Origin: JAQGMV01 sp050260255
GTDB lineage: Bacteria > Pseudomonadota > Gammaproteobacteria > Burkholderiales > SG8-41
Assembly: GCA_050260255.1 (NCBI GenBank)
Contig: JBLNBW010000251.1
Coordinates: 1-21,003 of the forward strand
Length of the DNA stretch: 21,003 nt
Direction of reading: 5' to 3'
Position numbers and translations under genes: made by a program. Each line of letters starts with the position of its first letter. Positions within the stretch are counted from its first letter, which is position 1. Positions 13,666-20,970 of the stretch are shown here, in pieces. The notes beneath the pieces are model-generated. The model saw only the letters and a list, made by a program, of their open reading frames with translations, was not told where the DNA came from and did no database searches.

Positions 13666-14727
13666 ATGGCACAAAAAAAATCCTCTTCGCGCAACGCCAA
13701 CCCCGCCACGTCCGAGCGCAGATCACGGCGGCGCAGCGGCGGCATCACGCTGATGCAGGTGGCCCGCTTGGCGGGCGTATCGCCGATTACAGCCTCGCGC
13801 GCGCTCAATACGCCAAACAAGGTGTCCGCTGATGCATTGCGTCGGGTGCGCGCAGCCGTGAAGCGTTCGGGCTATGTGCGTAACATGCTGGCCGGCGGGC
13901 TCGCGTCGAGCCGCAGCCGCCTCGTGGCTGCCATCGTGCCTACGATTGCGGGCTCGGTCTTTCTCGACATGGTACAGGCCCTCACGCAGACGCTGAGCGA
14001 CGCGGGCTACCAGGTGATGCTCGGACAGAGCGGTTACGACAATTCGCGTGAAGATTCACTGCTCGATGCGATCATCGGCAGGCGGCCCGACGGCGTCGTG
14101 GTCACCGGCGTGATGCATTCCCCGCACGCAAGGCAGCGCCTGATCGCGTCCGGCATACCGGTCGTCGAGACGTGGGACCTCACCACCGATCCGATCGACA
14201 TGCTGGTCGGCTTTTCCCATGAGCAGACCGGTGCGGCGGTTGCGCGCTACCTGGCCGAGCGCGGCTATCGCCATGCGGCCGTAATCAGCGCCGACGACGT
14301 GCGCGCGCGTCGTCGCGAAGCAGCTTTCGTCGCTACGATTCGCACGCTGCCTGGTATGGCGGAACCTGTGGTCGATTGGGTGACTGCCCCTACCAATCTC
14401 AAGCAGGGGCGGCAGGCGCTGGCGCGGCTGCTCGACACGCGAGACGAGATCGACTGCGTGTTCTGCAGCTCAGACCTGCTTGCGCTCGGCGTGCTGACGG
14501 AAGCGCATGCGCGCGGCATCGCTGTTCCGTCGAGGCTCGGCGTTGTGGGTTTCGGCGATCTCGCATTCGCCGCCGACGTGCACCCGCCGCTCACCACGGT
14601 GCGCATCGAAGGCGCCCGCATAGGCGAGCAGGCGGCTCGCTTCATCATTCAGCGCGCGGCGGGCGAAGACGTTCCGCAGCGCGTCGTCGATATCGGTTAT
14701 TCCATCGTCTCGCGCGGCAGCGCCTGA
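13666..14727 (+). CDS. LacI-family transcriptional regulator (GntR-like subgroup)
   Basis: A 353-residue regulator with a LacI-type helix-turn-helix at about 28-48 (ITLMQVARLAGVSPITASRA), followed by PNKVSADALRRVRAAVKRSG and the hinge helix pattern N-x-x-A-x-x-L-x-x-x-R-S (NMLAGGLASSRS). A periplasmic-binding-protein-like effector domain fills the rest, with ending LTTVRIEGARIGEQAARFII. The SPITASRAL recognition helix resembles the gluconate-type GntR subgroup, which often senses sugar acids. The start at 13666 is the closest ATG before a Lys/Ser/Arg-rich leader; no ribosome site is clear, and ATGs at 13624 and 13570 remain possible. It directly precedes a Bug receptor and glucarate dehydratase, and two LacI-type operators lie just downstream at 14769-14813, so it probably controls that transcript. 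Confidence 0.9.
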   Translation: MAQKKSSSRNANPATSERRSRRRSGGITLMQVARLAGVSPITASRALNTPNKVSADALRRVRAAVKRSGYVRNMLAGGLASSRSRLVAAIVPTIAGSVFLDMVQALTQTLSDAGYQVMLGQSGYDNSREDSLLDAIIGRRPDGVVVTGVMHSPHARQRLIASGIPVVETWDLTTDPIDMLVGFSHEQTGAAVARYLAERGYRHAAVISADDVRARRREAAFVATIRTLPGMAEPVVDWVTAPTNLKQGRQALARLLDTRDEIDCVFCSSDLLALGVLTEAHARGIAVPSRLGVVGFGDLAFAADVHPPLTTVRIEGARIGEQAARFIIQRAAGEDVPQRVVDIGYSIVSRGSA

Positions 14728-14754
14728 TCTCCAGCAACTATCCCGGGAATCCGT

Positions 14755-14783
14755 TTGACCCTTTTGCGTGACAGCGCTACCAT
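14755..14783 (+). promoter_or_regulatory. Candidate promoter for the Bug-glucarate dehydratase genes
   Basis: TTGACC (14755-14760) and TACCAT (14778-14783) are spaced by exactly 17 bp. The -10 overlaps the first LacI-type operator, so a bound repressor would block it. The leader to the ATG at 14896 would be about 105 nt. Confidence 0.5.
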
Positions 14784-14813
14784 CCAAGCCGCACGGCCTT
14801 GGTAGCGCTATCA
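14769..14813 (+). promoter_or_regulatory. Tandem LacI-type operators, also a hairpin with T-run
   Basis: TGACAGCGCTACCA (14769-14782) and TGGTAGCGCTATCA (14800-14813) are each near-palindromes around a central CG, as LacI-family sites usually are. Their centres are 31 bp apart, about three helical turns. They are also inverted copies of each other, so RNA from this stretch can pair AGCGCTACCA with TGGTAGCGCT, and TTTTT follows at 14814-14818. The same DNA could therefore be both the operator pair and a terminator for the regulator gene. Confidence 0.65.
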
Positions 14814-14895
14814 TTTTTCCGCCTGCCGCCGGAAAGAGCAGTGCTCGAGGCCGGGTCGCGAGGCGGACGGGCCGCCCACTTCCGAGGAGCCGAGG

Positions 14896-15852
14896 ATGAA
14901 AAGAACCCTGATGTGCCTGCTGCTGTTCACGCTGTGCCGCCTCTCGTACGCGGCCTATCCCGAGAAGCCGGTCGCCGTCATCGTCCCGTTCCCCGCCGGC
15001 GGATCCACCGACGTCGTCGCGCGCACGATGGGCCTCAAGATGACCGAGAAGCTCGGGCAGTCGTTCATCATCGACAACCGGCCCGGTGCGACCGGCGCGA
15101 TCGGCGCAGGCATCGTGAAGCGCGCGGCGCCCGACGGCTACACGCTGCTCGTCGCTTCGATCGGCGTGTGGGCGGTGAACCCATTCCTGCAGAAGAATCT
15201 CCCGTACGATCCGGCGAAGGATTTCGATCTGCTCACGGTCGCAGTGCGGGCGCCCAACGTGCTGGTCGTTCATCCATCGATACCGACGCATTCGGTAGCG
15301 GAGCTCGTGCATTACATGAAGAAGAACGCCAGCAAAGTGACGTTCGCGTCGTCCGGAGCGGGCTCCTCGGATCATCTGACGGCCGAGCTCTTCTGGCAGA
15401 AGACGGCGACCAAGGGGCTGCACGTGCCATACAAAGGCGGTGCGCCTGCGGTGGCCGATCTGCTGGGCGGTCACGTCGATGCGTCGTTCCAGAATCTCAA
15501 CGTCGTCGTACCGCACGTCAACGCCGGCAAGATGAAGGCGCTTGCGCAGACCGGCACCAAGCGATCGGCACAGCTACCGAATGTGCCGACGATGGAAGAG
15601 GCCGGCGTGCGCGATGTCGTCGTGTACTCGTGGCAGGCGGCCGGTGCGCCGAAAGGACTGCAGCCCGACGTAAAAGCGAAGCTGCACAAGGCGATGGTGG
15701 AGGCGCTCGGCGAGCCGCAGACCCGCAGGAAAATGGAAGATCAGGGATTCGAGATCGTCGCGAACACGCCGGAACAGTTTGCGCAATTTCTGCAGCAGGA
15801 GCTCGCGCGCTGGAAGCAGGTGATCGAAACGGGGCACATCACGTTAGACTGA
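14896..15852 (+). CDS. Bug-family periplasmic substrate-binding protein of the sugar-diacid cluster
   Basis: A 318-residue Bug/TctC-type receptor with a signal peptide ending near residue 19-20 (CLLLFTLCRLSYAA). It has the canonical ligand loop VPFPAGGSTDVVAR (30-43). Further family landmarks are HVPYKGGAPAVADLLGGHV and LPNVPTMEEAGVRDVVVYSW. The ribosome site GAGGAGCCGAGG directly precedes the ATG. It is 28 bp upstream of glucarate dehydratase and downstream of a promoter with LacI-type operators. From this context the ligand may be glucarate, galactarate or a similar diacid; this is inference, as Bug proteins are hard to assign by sequence. No TctA/TctB genes are present, so it must use transporter subunits encoded elsewhere. 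Confidence 0.93.
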   Translation: MKRTLMCLLLFTLCRLSYAAYPEKPVAVIVPFPAGGSTDVVARTMGLKMTEKLGQSFIIDNRPGATGAIGAGIVKRAAPDGYTLLVASIGVWAVNPFLQKNLPYDPAKDFDLLTVAVRAPNVLVVHPSIPTHSVAELVHYMKKNASKVTFASSGAGSSDHLTAELFWQKTATKGLHVPYKGGAPAVADLLGGHVDASFQNLNVVVPHVNAGKMKALAQTGTKRSAQLPNVPTMEEAGVRDVVVYSWQAAGAPKGLQPDVKAKLHKAMVEALGEPQTRRKMEDQGFEIVANTPEQFAQFLQQELARWKQVIETGHITLD

Positions 15853-15880
15853 GCTGCGCTTCATCCACCGAGATACGTCC

Positions 15881-17236
15881 ATGCGCCATACCCAACGCCA
15901 AGCTTCTGCGCGCGCGGCTCCGGTCGTCACCGGCATGCGCGTCATCCCGGTCGCGGGCCACGACAGCATGCTGCTCAATCTTTCCGGCGCGCACGGTCCG
16001 TTCTTCACCCGCAATCTCGTCACGCTCGAGGACTCATCCGGCAATACGGGCGTCGGCGAGGTGCCCGGCGGAGAGCCGATACGCAAAACGCTCGAGGATG
16101 CAAAGCCGCTCGTCATCGGGCGATCCATCGCCGACTACCGCAACGTGCTGAAAGCCGTGCGCGAGCGCTTCGCCGACCGCGACGCGGGTGGGCGCGGCGT
16201 GCAGACGTTCGATCTGCGTGTCACGGTCCACGCGATGACCGCGATCGAGGCCGGGCTGCTCGATCTTGTCGGTCAGTACGTCGGATTGCCGGTCGCAGCA
16301 TTGCTGGGGGAAGGACAGCAGCGGGCGACGGTCGAGGTGCTCGGCTATCTGTTCTACATCGGCGACCGGCGGCGCACCGATCTGCCCTATCGCAGCGAGG
16401 ACGACGCAGCCGATGACTGGTGCCGTCTGCGCAACGAAACTGCGCTCACGCCGGAGGCCATCGTACGCCTCGCACGCGCGGCGCATGCGCGTTATGGCTT
16501 TCGTCACTTCAAGCTCAAAGGCGGGGTGCTGCGCGGCGAAGAAGAGATCGAAGCGATTCGCGCCCTGAAAGAAGCGTTTCCCGACGCACGCGTTTCGGTC
16601 GATCCGAACGGTGGCTGGCTGCTGAAAGATGCCGTGCGCCTGTGCCGAGACCTGCACGGCACGATGGCGTACGCCGAAGATCCGTGCGGCGCGGAAGGAC
16701 CGTATTGCGGGCGCGAAGTCATGGCCGAGTTCCGCCGTGCTACCGGACTGCCCACGGCGACCAACATGATCGCGACGGACTGGCGCGAGATGGTTCATGC
16801 GCTGCAACTGCAGGCCGTGGACATTCCGCTCGCCGATCCCCACTTCTGGACCATGCAGGGATCAGTGCGCGTCGCCCAGACCTGCCGCGACTGGGGGCTC
16901 ACCTGGGGCTCGCATTCGAACAATCACTTCGATGTGTCGCTCGCGATGTTCGTGCACGTCGCGGCTGCAGCGCCGGGCGACACCACGGCGATAGACACGC
17001 ACTGGATCTGGCAGGACGGCCAGCGGCTCACGCGCGACCCGCTGAAGATCGCTGGCGGACGCATTGCGGTGCCGGGCGCGCCGGGCCTGGGCGTGCGGCT
17101 CGACATGGCGGCGGTCGAAGCGGCGCACGAGCTGTACCTGCAGCACGGCCTCGGCGCACGCGACGACGCGATCGCCATGCAGTACCTCGTTTCGGGCTGG
17201 AGCTTCGATCGCAAGCGGCCTTGCCTGGTGCGTTGA
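15881..17236 (+). CDS. gudD: Glucarate dehydratase (enolase superfamily)
   Basis: A 451-residue enolase-superfamily enzyme that dehydrates D-glucarate (often also L-idarate) to 5-dehydro-4-deoxyglucarate. The residues that I recall as functional in E. coli GudD all appear six positions later here: K211 and K213 (FKLKGG), metal ligands D241 (VDPNGG), E266 (YAEDPC) and N295 (ATNMIATD), D319 (LADPHF), and H345 in WGSHSNNHFD. The C-terminal block AIDTHWIWQ to KRPCLVR is typical of true glucarate dehydratases, not of mandelate racemase or galactarate-type relatives. Length is close to the E. coli enzyme. The start at 15881 has only a weak ribosome site (GAGA). It is cotranscribed with the Bug receptor (28-bp gap). 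Confidence 0.95.
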   Translation: MRHTQRQASARAAPVVTGMRVIPVAGHDSMLLNLSGAHGPFFTRNLVTLEDSSGNTGVGEVPGGEPIRKTLEDAKPLVIGRSIADYRNVLKAVRERFADRDAGGRGVQTFDLRVTVHAMTAIEAGLLDLVGQYVGLPVAALLGEGQQRATVEVLGYLFYIGDRRRTDLPYRSEDDAADDWCRLRNETALTPEAIVRLARAAHARYGFRHFKLKGGVLRGEEEIEAIRALKEAFPDARVSVDPNGGWLLKDAVRLCRDLHGTMAYAEDPCGAEGPYCGREVMAEFRRATGLPTATNMIATDWREMVHALQLQAVDIPLADPHFWTMQGSVRVAQTCRDWGLTWGSHSNNHFDVSLAMFVHVAAAAPGDTTAIDTHWIWQDGQRLTRDPLKIAGGRIAVPGAPGLGVRLDMAAVEAAHELYLQHGLGARDDAIAMQYLVSGWSFDRKRPCLVR

Positions 17237-17257
17237 TCCGCTCTGACGAGGCGCGAC

Positions 17258-17459
17258 ATGGATATCGCCGCACTAGCAGCCGTTGCGGCGGCCGGCATCG
17301 TGAGCGTGATATCCTCGCCGCAGCAGCGACGCGCCAGAAGCTCGGCGCGCAGGAGCGACCGCCGTCGGCGGCACGCTCGCGCAGGTCAAACCGTTGATCG
17401 ATGCCGATGGCAAGCCCTATGCGCGCATGATGGAAGAGCGCGGCGTCAAGGTCCAATAA
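17258..17459 (+). pseudogene. Gene remnant, possibly an internally deleted KdgD/DapA-type lyase
   Basis: This stretch lies between gudD and the hydroxyacid dehydrogenase gene. An ATG at 17258 opens a hydrophobic N-terminus (MDIAALAAVAAAGIVSVISS), and that frame then runs into Arg-rich non-coding-like sequence. In another frame, 17310-17459 reads coding-like to a TAA at 17457-17459: RAGATAVGGTLAQVKPLID, then GKPYARMMEERGVKVQ. The pattern A-G-A-x-x-V-G then V-x-x-P-L-x-D resembles the C-terminus of 5-dehydro-4-deoxyglucarate dehydratase (KdgD) and related DapA-family lyases as I recall them. KdgD is the expected next enzyme after GudD. The simplest reading is a gene that lost most of its middle, with a frame change. 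The identification is from memory and short; a different gene is possible. Confidence 0.4.
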
Positions 17460-17467
17460 AGCACACG

Positions 17468-18427
17468 ATGAACCCCAAGCGGACGATACTTCAGATCGCG
17501 CGACTTTCGCCGGAGGCCGAACACGCGCTCACCGACCGGTATACGGTGCATCTCGCCGCCTCTGAAGCCGACCAAAGAGCGTATGCCGTCCTGCACGGCC
17601 CGAGCGTGGATGCGATCGTCACGACCGCGATGGTGGGCGCGCGTGCGGACCTCATCGAGGCCTTGCCCAATGTGCGTGTCATCGCGAGCCGGGGCGTCGG
17701 CTACGACACGATAGATCTTGCGTGTGCACGCAGCCGCGGCATCGCGGTGAGCTACACGCCGGATCTCCTTACCGATTGCGTGGCTGATCTTGCCTTTGGT
17801 GCGCTCGTTGCGGCAGCACGCAATATCTGTGCCGCCGATCGCTTCGTACGCCGCGGCGACTGGATGCACGGACGCTTTCCCATGTCGACGCGCGTGAGCG
17901 GCAAGCGGCTCGGCATATTGGGTCTCGGCGCGATCGGGCGCGCCATTGCGAAGCGTGCGTCGGGTTTCGATCTCGAGATCCGATATCACAATCGCCGGCC
18001 GGTAGCGGGCATCGCATATCGGTACGAGCCGTCGCTCGTCGAGCTGGCGCGCTGGGCCGACTTTCTCGTCGTCTCGTGCAGCGGCGGACCCGGAACGCGC
18101 GGCATCGTATCGTCCGAAGTCATCGCTGCGCTGGGCAGCAAGGGCTATCTCGTGAACGTGTCGCGCGGTTCGGTCGTCGACGAACCGGCGCTCGTCGAGG
18201 CGCTCGTGGGTAAGCGCATAGCAGGCGCGGCGCTGGACGTGTACGAGCGCGAGCCTCATGTACCGGAAGCCCTGCTGCCACTCGACAACGTCGTGCTGCT
18301 CCCCCACATCTCGAGCAGCTCTCGCGAAACGTTTGCGGCGATGGAGGCGCTGGTGCTCGAGAATCTGCGTTCGTTCTTCGAACGCGGCGAGCTCAAGACG
18401 CCCGTACCCGACGCAGAAGCGGCATAG
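17468..18427 (+). CDS. NADP-type D-2-hydroxyacid dehydrogenase (glyoxylate/hydroxypyruvate reductase-like)
   Basis: A 319-residue D-isomer-specific 2-hydroxyacid dehydrogenase, interconverting 2-oxo and D-2-hydroxy acids. The Rossmann motif reads LGILGLGAIGRAIAKRA (148-164). The strand-end loop carries HNRRP (174-178) instead of an acidic residue, which points to NADP(H). Catalytic residues are R233 (NVSRGSVVDE), E262 (YEREP) and H280 (LLPHISS). ATG at 17468 is preferred because the family N-terminus starts there; the same frame is open to 17258, but that part is remnant sequence in another frame. The ribosome site is weak. It starts 8 nt after the stop of the preceding remnant gene, as in an operon. 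Reduction of hydroxypyruvate, glyoxylate or a sugar-derived 2-oxo acid is likely, but the exact substrate is unknown. Confidence 0.92.
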   Translation: MNPKRTILQIARLSPEAEHALTDRYTVHLAASEADQRAYAVLHGPSVDAIVTTAMVGARADLIEALPNVRVIASRGVGYDTIDLACARSRGIAVSYTPDLLTDCVADLAFGALVAAARNICAADRFVRRGDWMHGRFPMSTRVSGKRLGILGLGAIGRAIAKRASGFDLEIRYHNRRPVAGIAYRYEPSLVELARWADFLVVSCSGGPGTRGIVSSEVIAALGSKGYLVNVSRGSVVDEPALVEALVGKRIAGAALDVYEREPHVPEALLPLDNVVLLPHISSSSRETFAAMEALVLENLRSFFERGELKTPVPDAEAA

Positions 18428-18632
18428 TCCTGCACACGCGCCTGACAGCAGCAGGGCGGTGGTGGAGCTGAAGGCCTGCTATACGGCGAAGTCTCCAATC
18501 CGGCGATGCTTCGGACTGCCGGGCGTGGCTCTATGACAAGCGCAACTTCATTGCGAAATTCTGCACGCTAATCTTTCGTAAAGCGCACCACTTCGGGCTC
18601 GGCGCAGAGCATCCCCAACGTCCGTGTTCTTT

Positions 18633-18645
18633 GGTATACGTTACC
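18633..18645. promoter_or_regulatory. Possible regulator site before the aldehyde dehydrogenase gene
   Basis: GGTATACGTTACC is an imperfect palindrome in an AT-richer spot 29 bp before the ATG at 18675. It resembles GTATAC-centred operators of FadR-type GntR regulators. No convincing -35/-10 pair was found around it. The surrounding 247-bp gap (18428-18674) holds no recognised gene. Confidence 0.25.
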
Positions 18646-18674
18646 CGGTCTTCGAATCGTGTCAGAAGAACGAG

Positions 18675-20108
18675 ATGGTCCAGTATCCGAACTTGCAGTT
18701 GCATGTCGCGGGCGAGTGGAAGAGCGCGGAAGGCGAGCCCGTGATCAACCCCGCGGACGAGACGGTCCTCGGCACAGTGCCGCATGCCACGCGCGCGGAT
18801 CTCGATCGCGCGTTGTCTGCTGCGAGCGATGGCTTTCGGGTCTGGCGGCGCATGTCGGCCGCCCGGCGCGCGCAGATCATACTGAAAGCGGCGAGTCTCA
18901 TGCGCGAGCGCATGGAGGAGATGGCCGTATCGATGACGCTGGAGCAAGGTAAGACGCTGAGAGAATCGCGTCTGGAGGTGCAGCGCGCGTGCGAAATCAT
19001 CGAATGGGATGCTAACGAAGGCCGTCGCCTGTACGGACGCGTGATTCCCGGGGAGGACGGCCTGCGCCACACGGTGTACAGGCAGCCGATAGGACTGGTG
19101 TCGGCGTACTCGCCATGGAACTTCCCGGTGAGCTCGCCAGCGCGCAAAGTCGCGGGCGCGCTGTCGGCTGGTTGCGCGATCATCCTCAAGGCCTCGGAGG
19201 AAACGCCTGCCGGCGCCGTGCAGCTCGTGCGTGCCTTCGTCGATGCGGGCATGCCGCCCGGCGTGCTCAATCTCGTGTTCGGCAGGCCAGCCGAAATTTC
19301 GGAGTACCTCATACCGCAGCCGGAAGTGCGCCTCGTCACCTTCACCGGCTCCGTGCCCGTCGGCAAGCGCCTCGCTTCGCTCGCAGGTCAGCATATGAAG
19401 GCCTGCATCATGGAGCTCGGCGGCCATGGGCCGGTCATCGTGTGCGACGACGTCGATCCGGTGACGACTGCCGCGACATGCGTTGCGACCAAGTCGCGCA
19501 ATGCGGGGCAGGTATGCGTCGCGCCCACGCGCTTTTTCGTGCACGAGTCGATCTATGCGCGCTACACCGAAGCGTTTGCGCAGAACGCGAAGGGGATCAA
19601 GGTCGGCAACGGCACGGATCCGGAGAGTCAGATGGGGCCGCTCGCCAACAGCCGGCGGGTCGAAGCGATGGAAAGCCTCATTGCGGATGCGACGTCGAAA
19701 GGCGCACGGCTGCTCGCCGGCGGACGCCGCCTGCGGGAATGCGGCTATTATTTCCCGCTCACCGTGCTTGCCGATGTTCCGGACGATGCGGCGGCGATGC
19801 ACCAGGAGCCGTTCGGGCCACTCGCGCTGATCAATCCGGTTCGCGATCTCGACGAAGCCATCGCAAAAGCGAACGCGCTGCCGTACGGGCTCGCCGCGTA
19901 CGCTTTCACGAAGTCGTCGAGCAACGTCGACCGCCTCACCGATGGCATAGAGGCGGGCAATCTCTCGATCAACCACCTCGTGGCATCGCTGGCGGAGACG
20001 CCTTTCGGCGGCGTGAAGGACAGCGGTTATGGCAGGGAAGGCGGCACCGAGGGGCTCGAGCAGTACACCGTGGTCAAGAACGTCTCGCACCTGATGCTGC
20101 GCGACTGA
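18675..20108 (+). CDS. NAD(P)-dependent aldehyde dehydrogenase (succinate/2-oxoglutarate semialdehyde dehydrogenase-like)
   Basis: A 477-residue aldehyde dehydrogenase of the succinate-semialdehyde dehydrogenase-like group. Catalytic residues are N149 (SPWNFPV), K172 (LKASEETP), E247 (MELGGHGP) and the nucleophile C281 (NAGQVCVAPTRF). The Rossmann signature FTGSVPVGKRLA and the C-terminal EPFGPLALI and FGGVKDSGYGREGG are normal. The ATG at 18675 gives the family N-terminus (PNLQLHVAGEW); the upstream ATG at 18624 adds 17 unrelated residues. In a glucarate cluster the expected substrate is 2-oxoglutarate semialdehyde, giving 2-oxoglutarate; succinate semialdehyde is the alternative. It is separated from the preceding gene by 247 bp and may have its own promoter. 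It converges with the DUF2182 gene with only 37 bp between. Confidence 0.93.
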   Translation: MVQYPNLQLHVAGEWKSAEGEPVINPADETVLGTVPHATRADLDRALSAASDGFRVWRRMSAARRAQIILKAASLMRERMEEMAVSMTLEQGKTLRESRLEVQRACEIIEWDANEGRRLYGRVIPGEDGLRHTVYRQPIGLVSAYSPWNFPVSSPARKVAGALSAGCAIILKASEETPAGAVQLVRAFVDAGMPPGVLNLVFGRPAEISEYLIPQPEVRLVTFTGSVPVGKRLASLAGQHMKACIMELGGHGPVIVCDDVDPVTTAATCVATKSRNAGQVCVAPTRFFVHESIYARYTEAFAQNAKGIKVGNGTDPESQMGPLANSRRVEAMESLIADATSKGARLLAGGRRLRECGYYFPLTVLADVPDDAAAMHQEPFGPLALINPVRDLDEAIAKANALPYGLAAYAFTKSSSNVDRLTDGIEAGNLSINHLVASLAETPFGGVKDSGYGREGGTEGLEQYTVVKNVSHLMLRD

Positions 20109-20145
20109 CGGGGCTCTCGCGTTGCAGGCTGATCGAGCGCCCGGC

Positions 20146-20970
20146 TCAACCGGGGAGCACGCGGACGTTGAGCAGGACGAGCGCTGCGGCAGAAGCGAGA
20201 AGGACGATGCCGATCGGCGTACGCAGCCTGCGCCCGCCGGGCGAGTTCTTTTCCGCAGCCATTACGGCGGCGAGCAGCATCATCCACCCGACGTTCGCTG
20301 TGCCGACCATGAACATGATGACCATCAACGCCCAGCAGCAGCCGATGCAGAATACGCCGTGGTCCCATCCAATCGTCCAGGCGTCACGCGTTCGCGATCG
20401 GCCGTTCCAGCGCGTTAGCACGAAGGCCATGGGTGCATGGCATTCTTCCAGGCAGCGATACTTCAGCGCGCTGAACTGAAAAAGACCGGCAACAGCGAGC
20501 ACGGCCGCGCCGAGCGCCCATCCGTTGAGCGCGAGCCACGGCGACCGGCCTGCCATGGCACGCAACACCGCGTCGCCGACGTGCGCTGCGATACCGAACG
20601 CGAGCCAGGCGGCGGCATAACCGGCGACGAGCGCAGAGAGTATCCGCATCGCGTGCGGCTGCCCGGCGGTCATGCGGCGAACGGTATCCGCCACCGGCAG
20701 AGCCGTGGGGAGCATCATCGCGGCGATCATCAACAGCCAGTCCAGCGCATAAAGCAGCCCGGGTATCCACAGCTCGCCGGCCGGGAGCGCTCTGCACGCA
20801 GCGAGGAACGAGCCGTCCGTCCACCCTCCGTGATCGACATAACGCGCGTACGGACTGGCCGACCACCACCACAACACGCTCCACGACACGGCGGAAAGCG
20901 CGATGAACAGCGTGCGGAACACGATCGCGCCCGTGCCGCGTCGTGCGGCCGAGAGATGGGAATCGCTCAT
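20146..20970 (-). CDS. DUF2182 integral membrane protein
   Basis: A 274-residue membrane protein with about six to seven hydrophobic segments. It carries the DUF2182 hallmarks: AAMMLPTALP (83-92), the Cys pair C173 and C177 in FSALKYRCLEECHAP, and the Cys-rich GWDHGVFCIGCCWALM with C208, C211 and C212. The conserved Cys and His suggest metal or redox-cofactor binding within the membrane, which is why the family is described as a predicted metal-binding membrane protein; the function is unknown. The start is the ATG at 20970. In many bacteria it lies next to a DUF1326 gene, which would be beyond the right edge here. It converges with the aldehyde dehydrogenase gene. Confidence 0.88.
   Translation of the reverse strand: MSDSHLSAARRGTGAIVFRTLFIALSAVSWSVLWWWSASPYARYVDHGGWTDGSFLAACRALPAGELWIPGLLYALDWLLMIAAMMLPTALPVADTVRRMTAGQPHAMRILSALVAGYAAAWLAFGIAAHVGDAVLRAMAGRSPWLALNGWALGAAVLAVAGLFQFSALKYRCLEECHAPMAFVLTRWNGRSRTRDAWTIGWDHGVFCIGCCWALMVIMFMVGTANVGWMMLLAAVMAAEKNSPGGRRLRTPIGIVLLASAAALVLLNVRVLPG

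Noticed and set aside
18537..18620. Short minus-strand frame ending near 18570 that looked like a gene C-terminus
   Set aside because: Only about a dozen residues look coding-like, and the frame upstream is antisense to the aldehyde dehydrogenase start; too little to support a gene.
18531..20090. 519-codon open frame on the minus strand
   Set aside because: It lies wholly opposite the aldehyde dehydrogenase gene, whose catalytic residues are intact; the minus frame has no recognisable domain.
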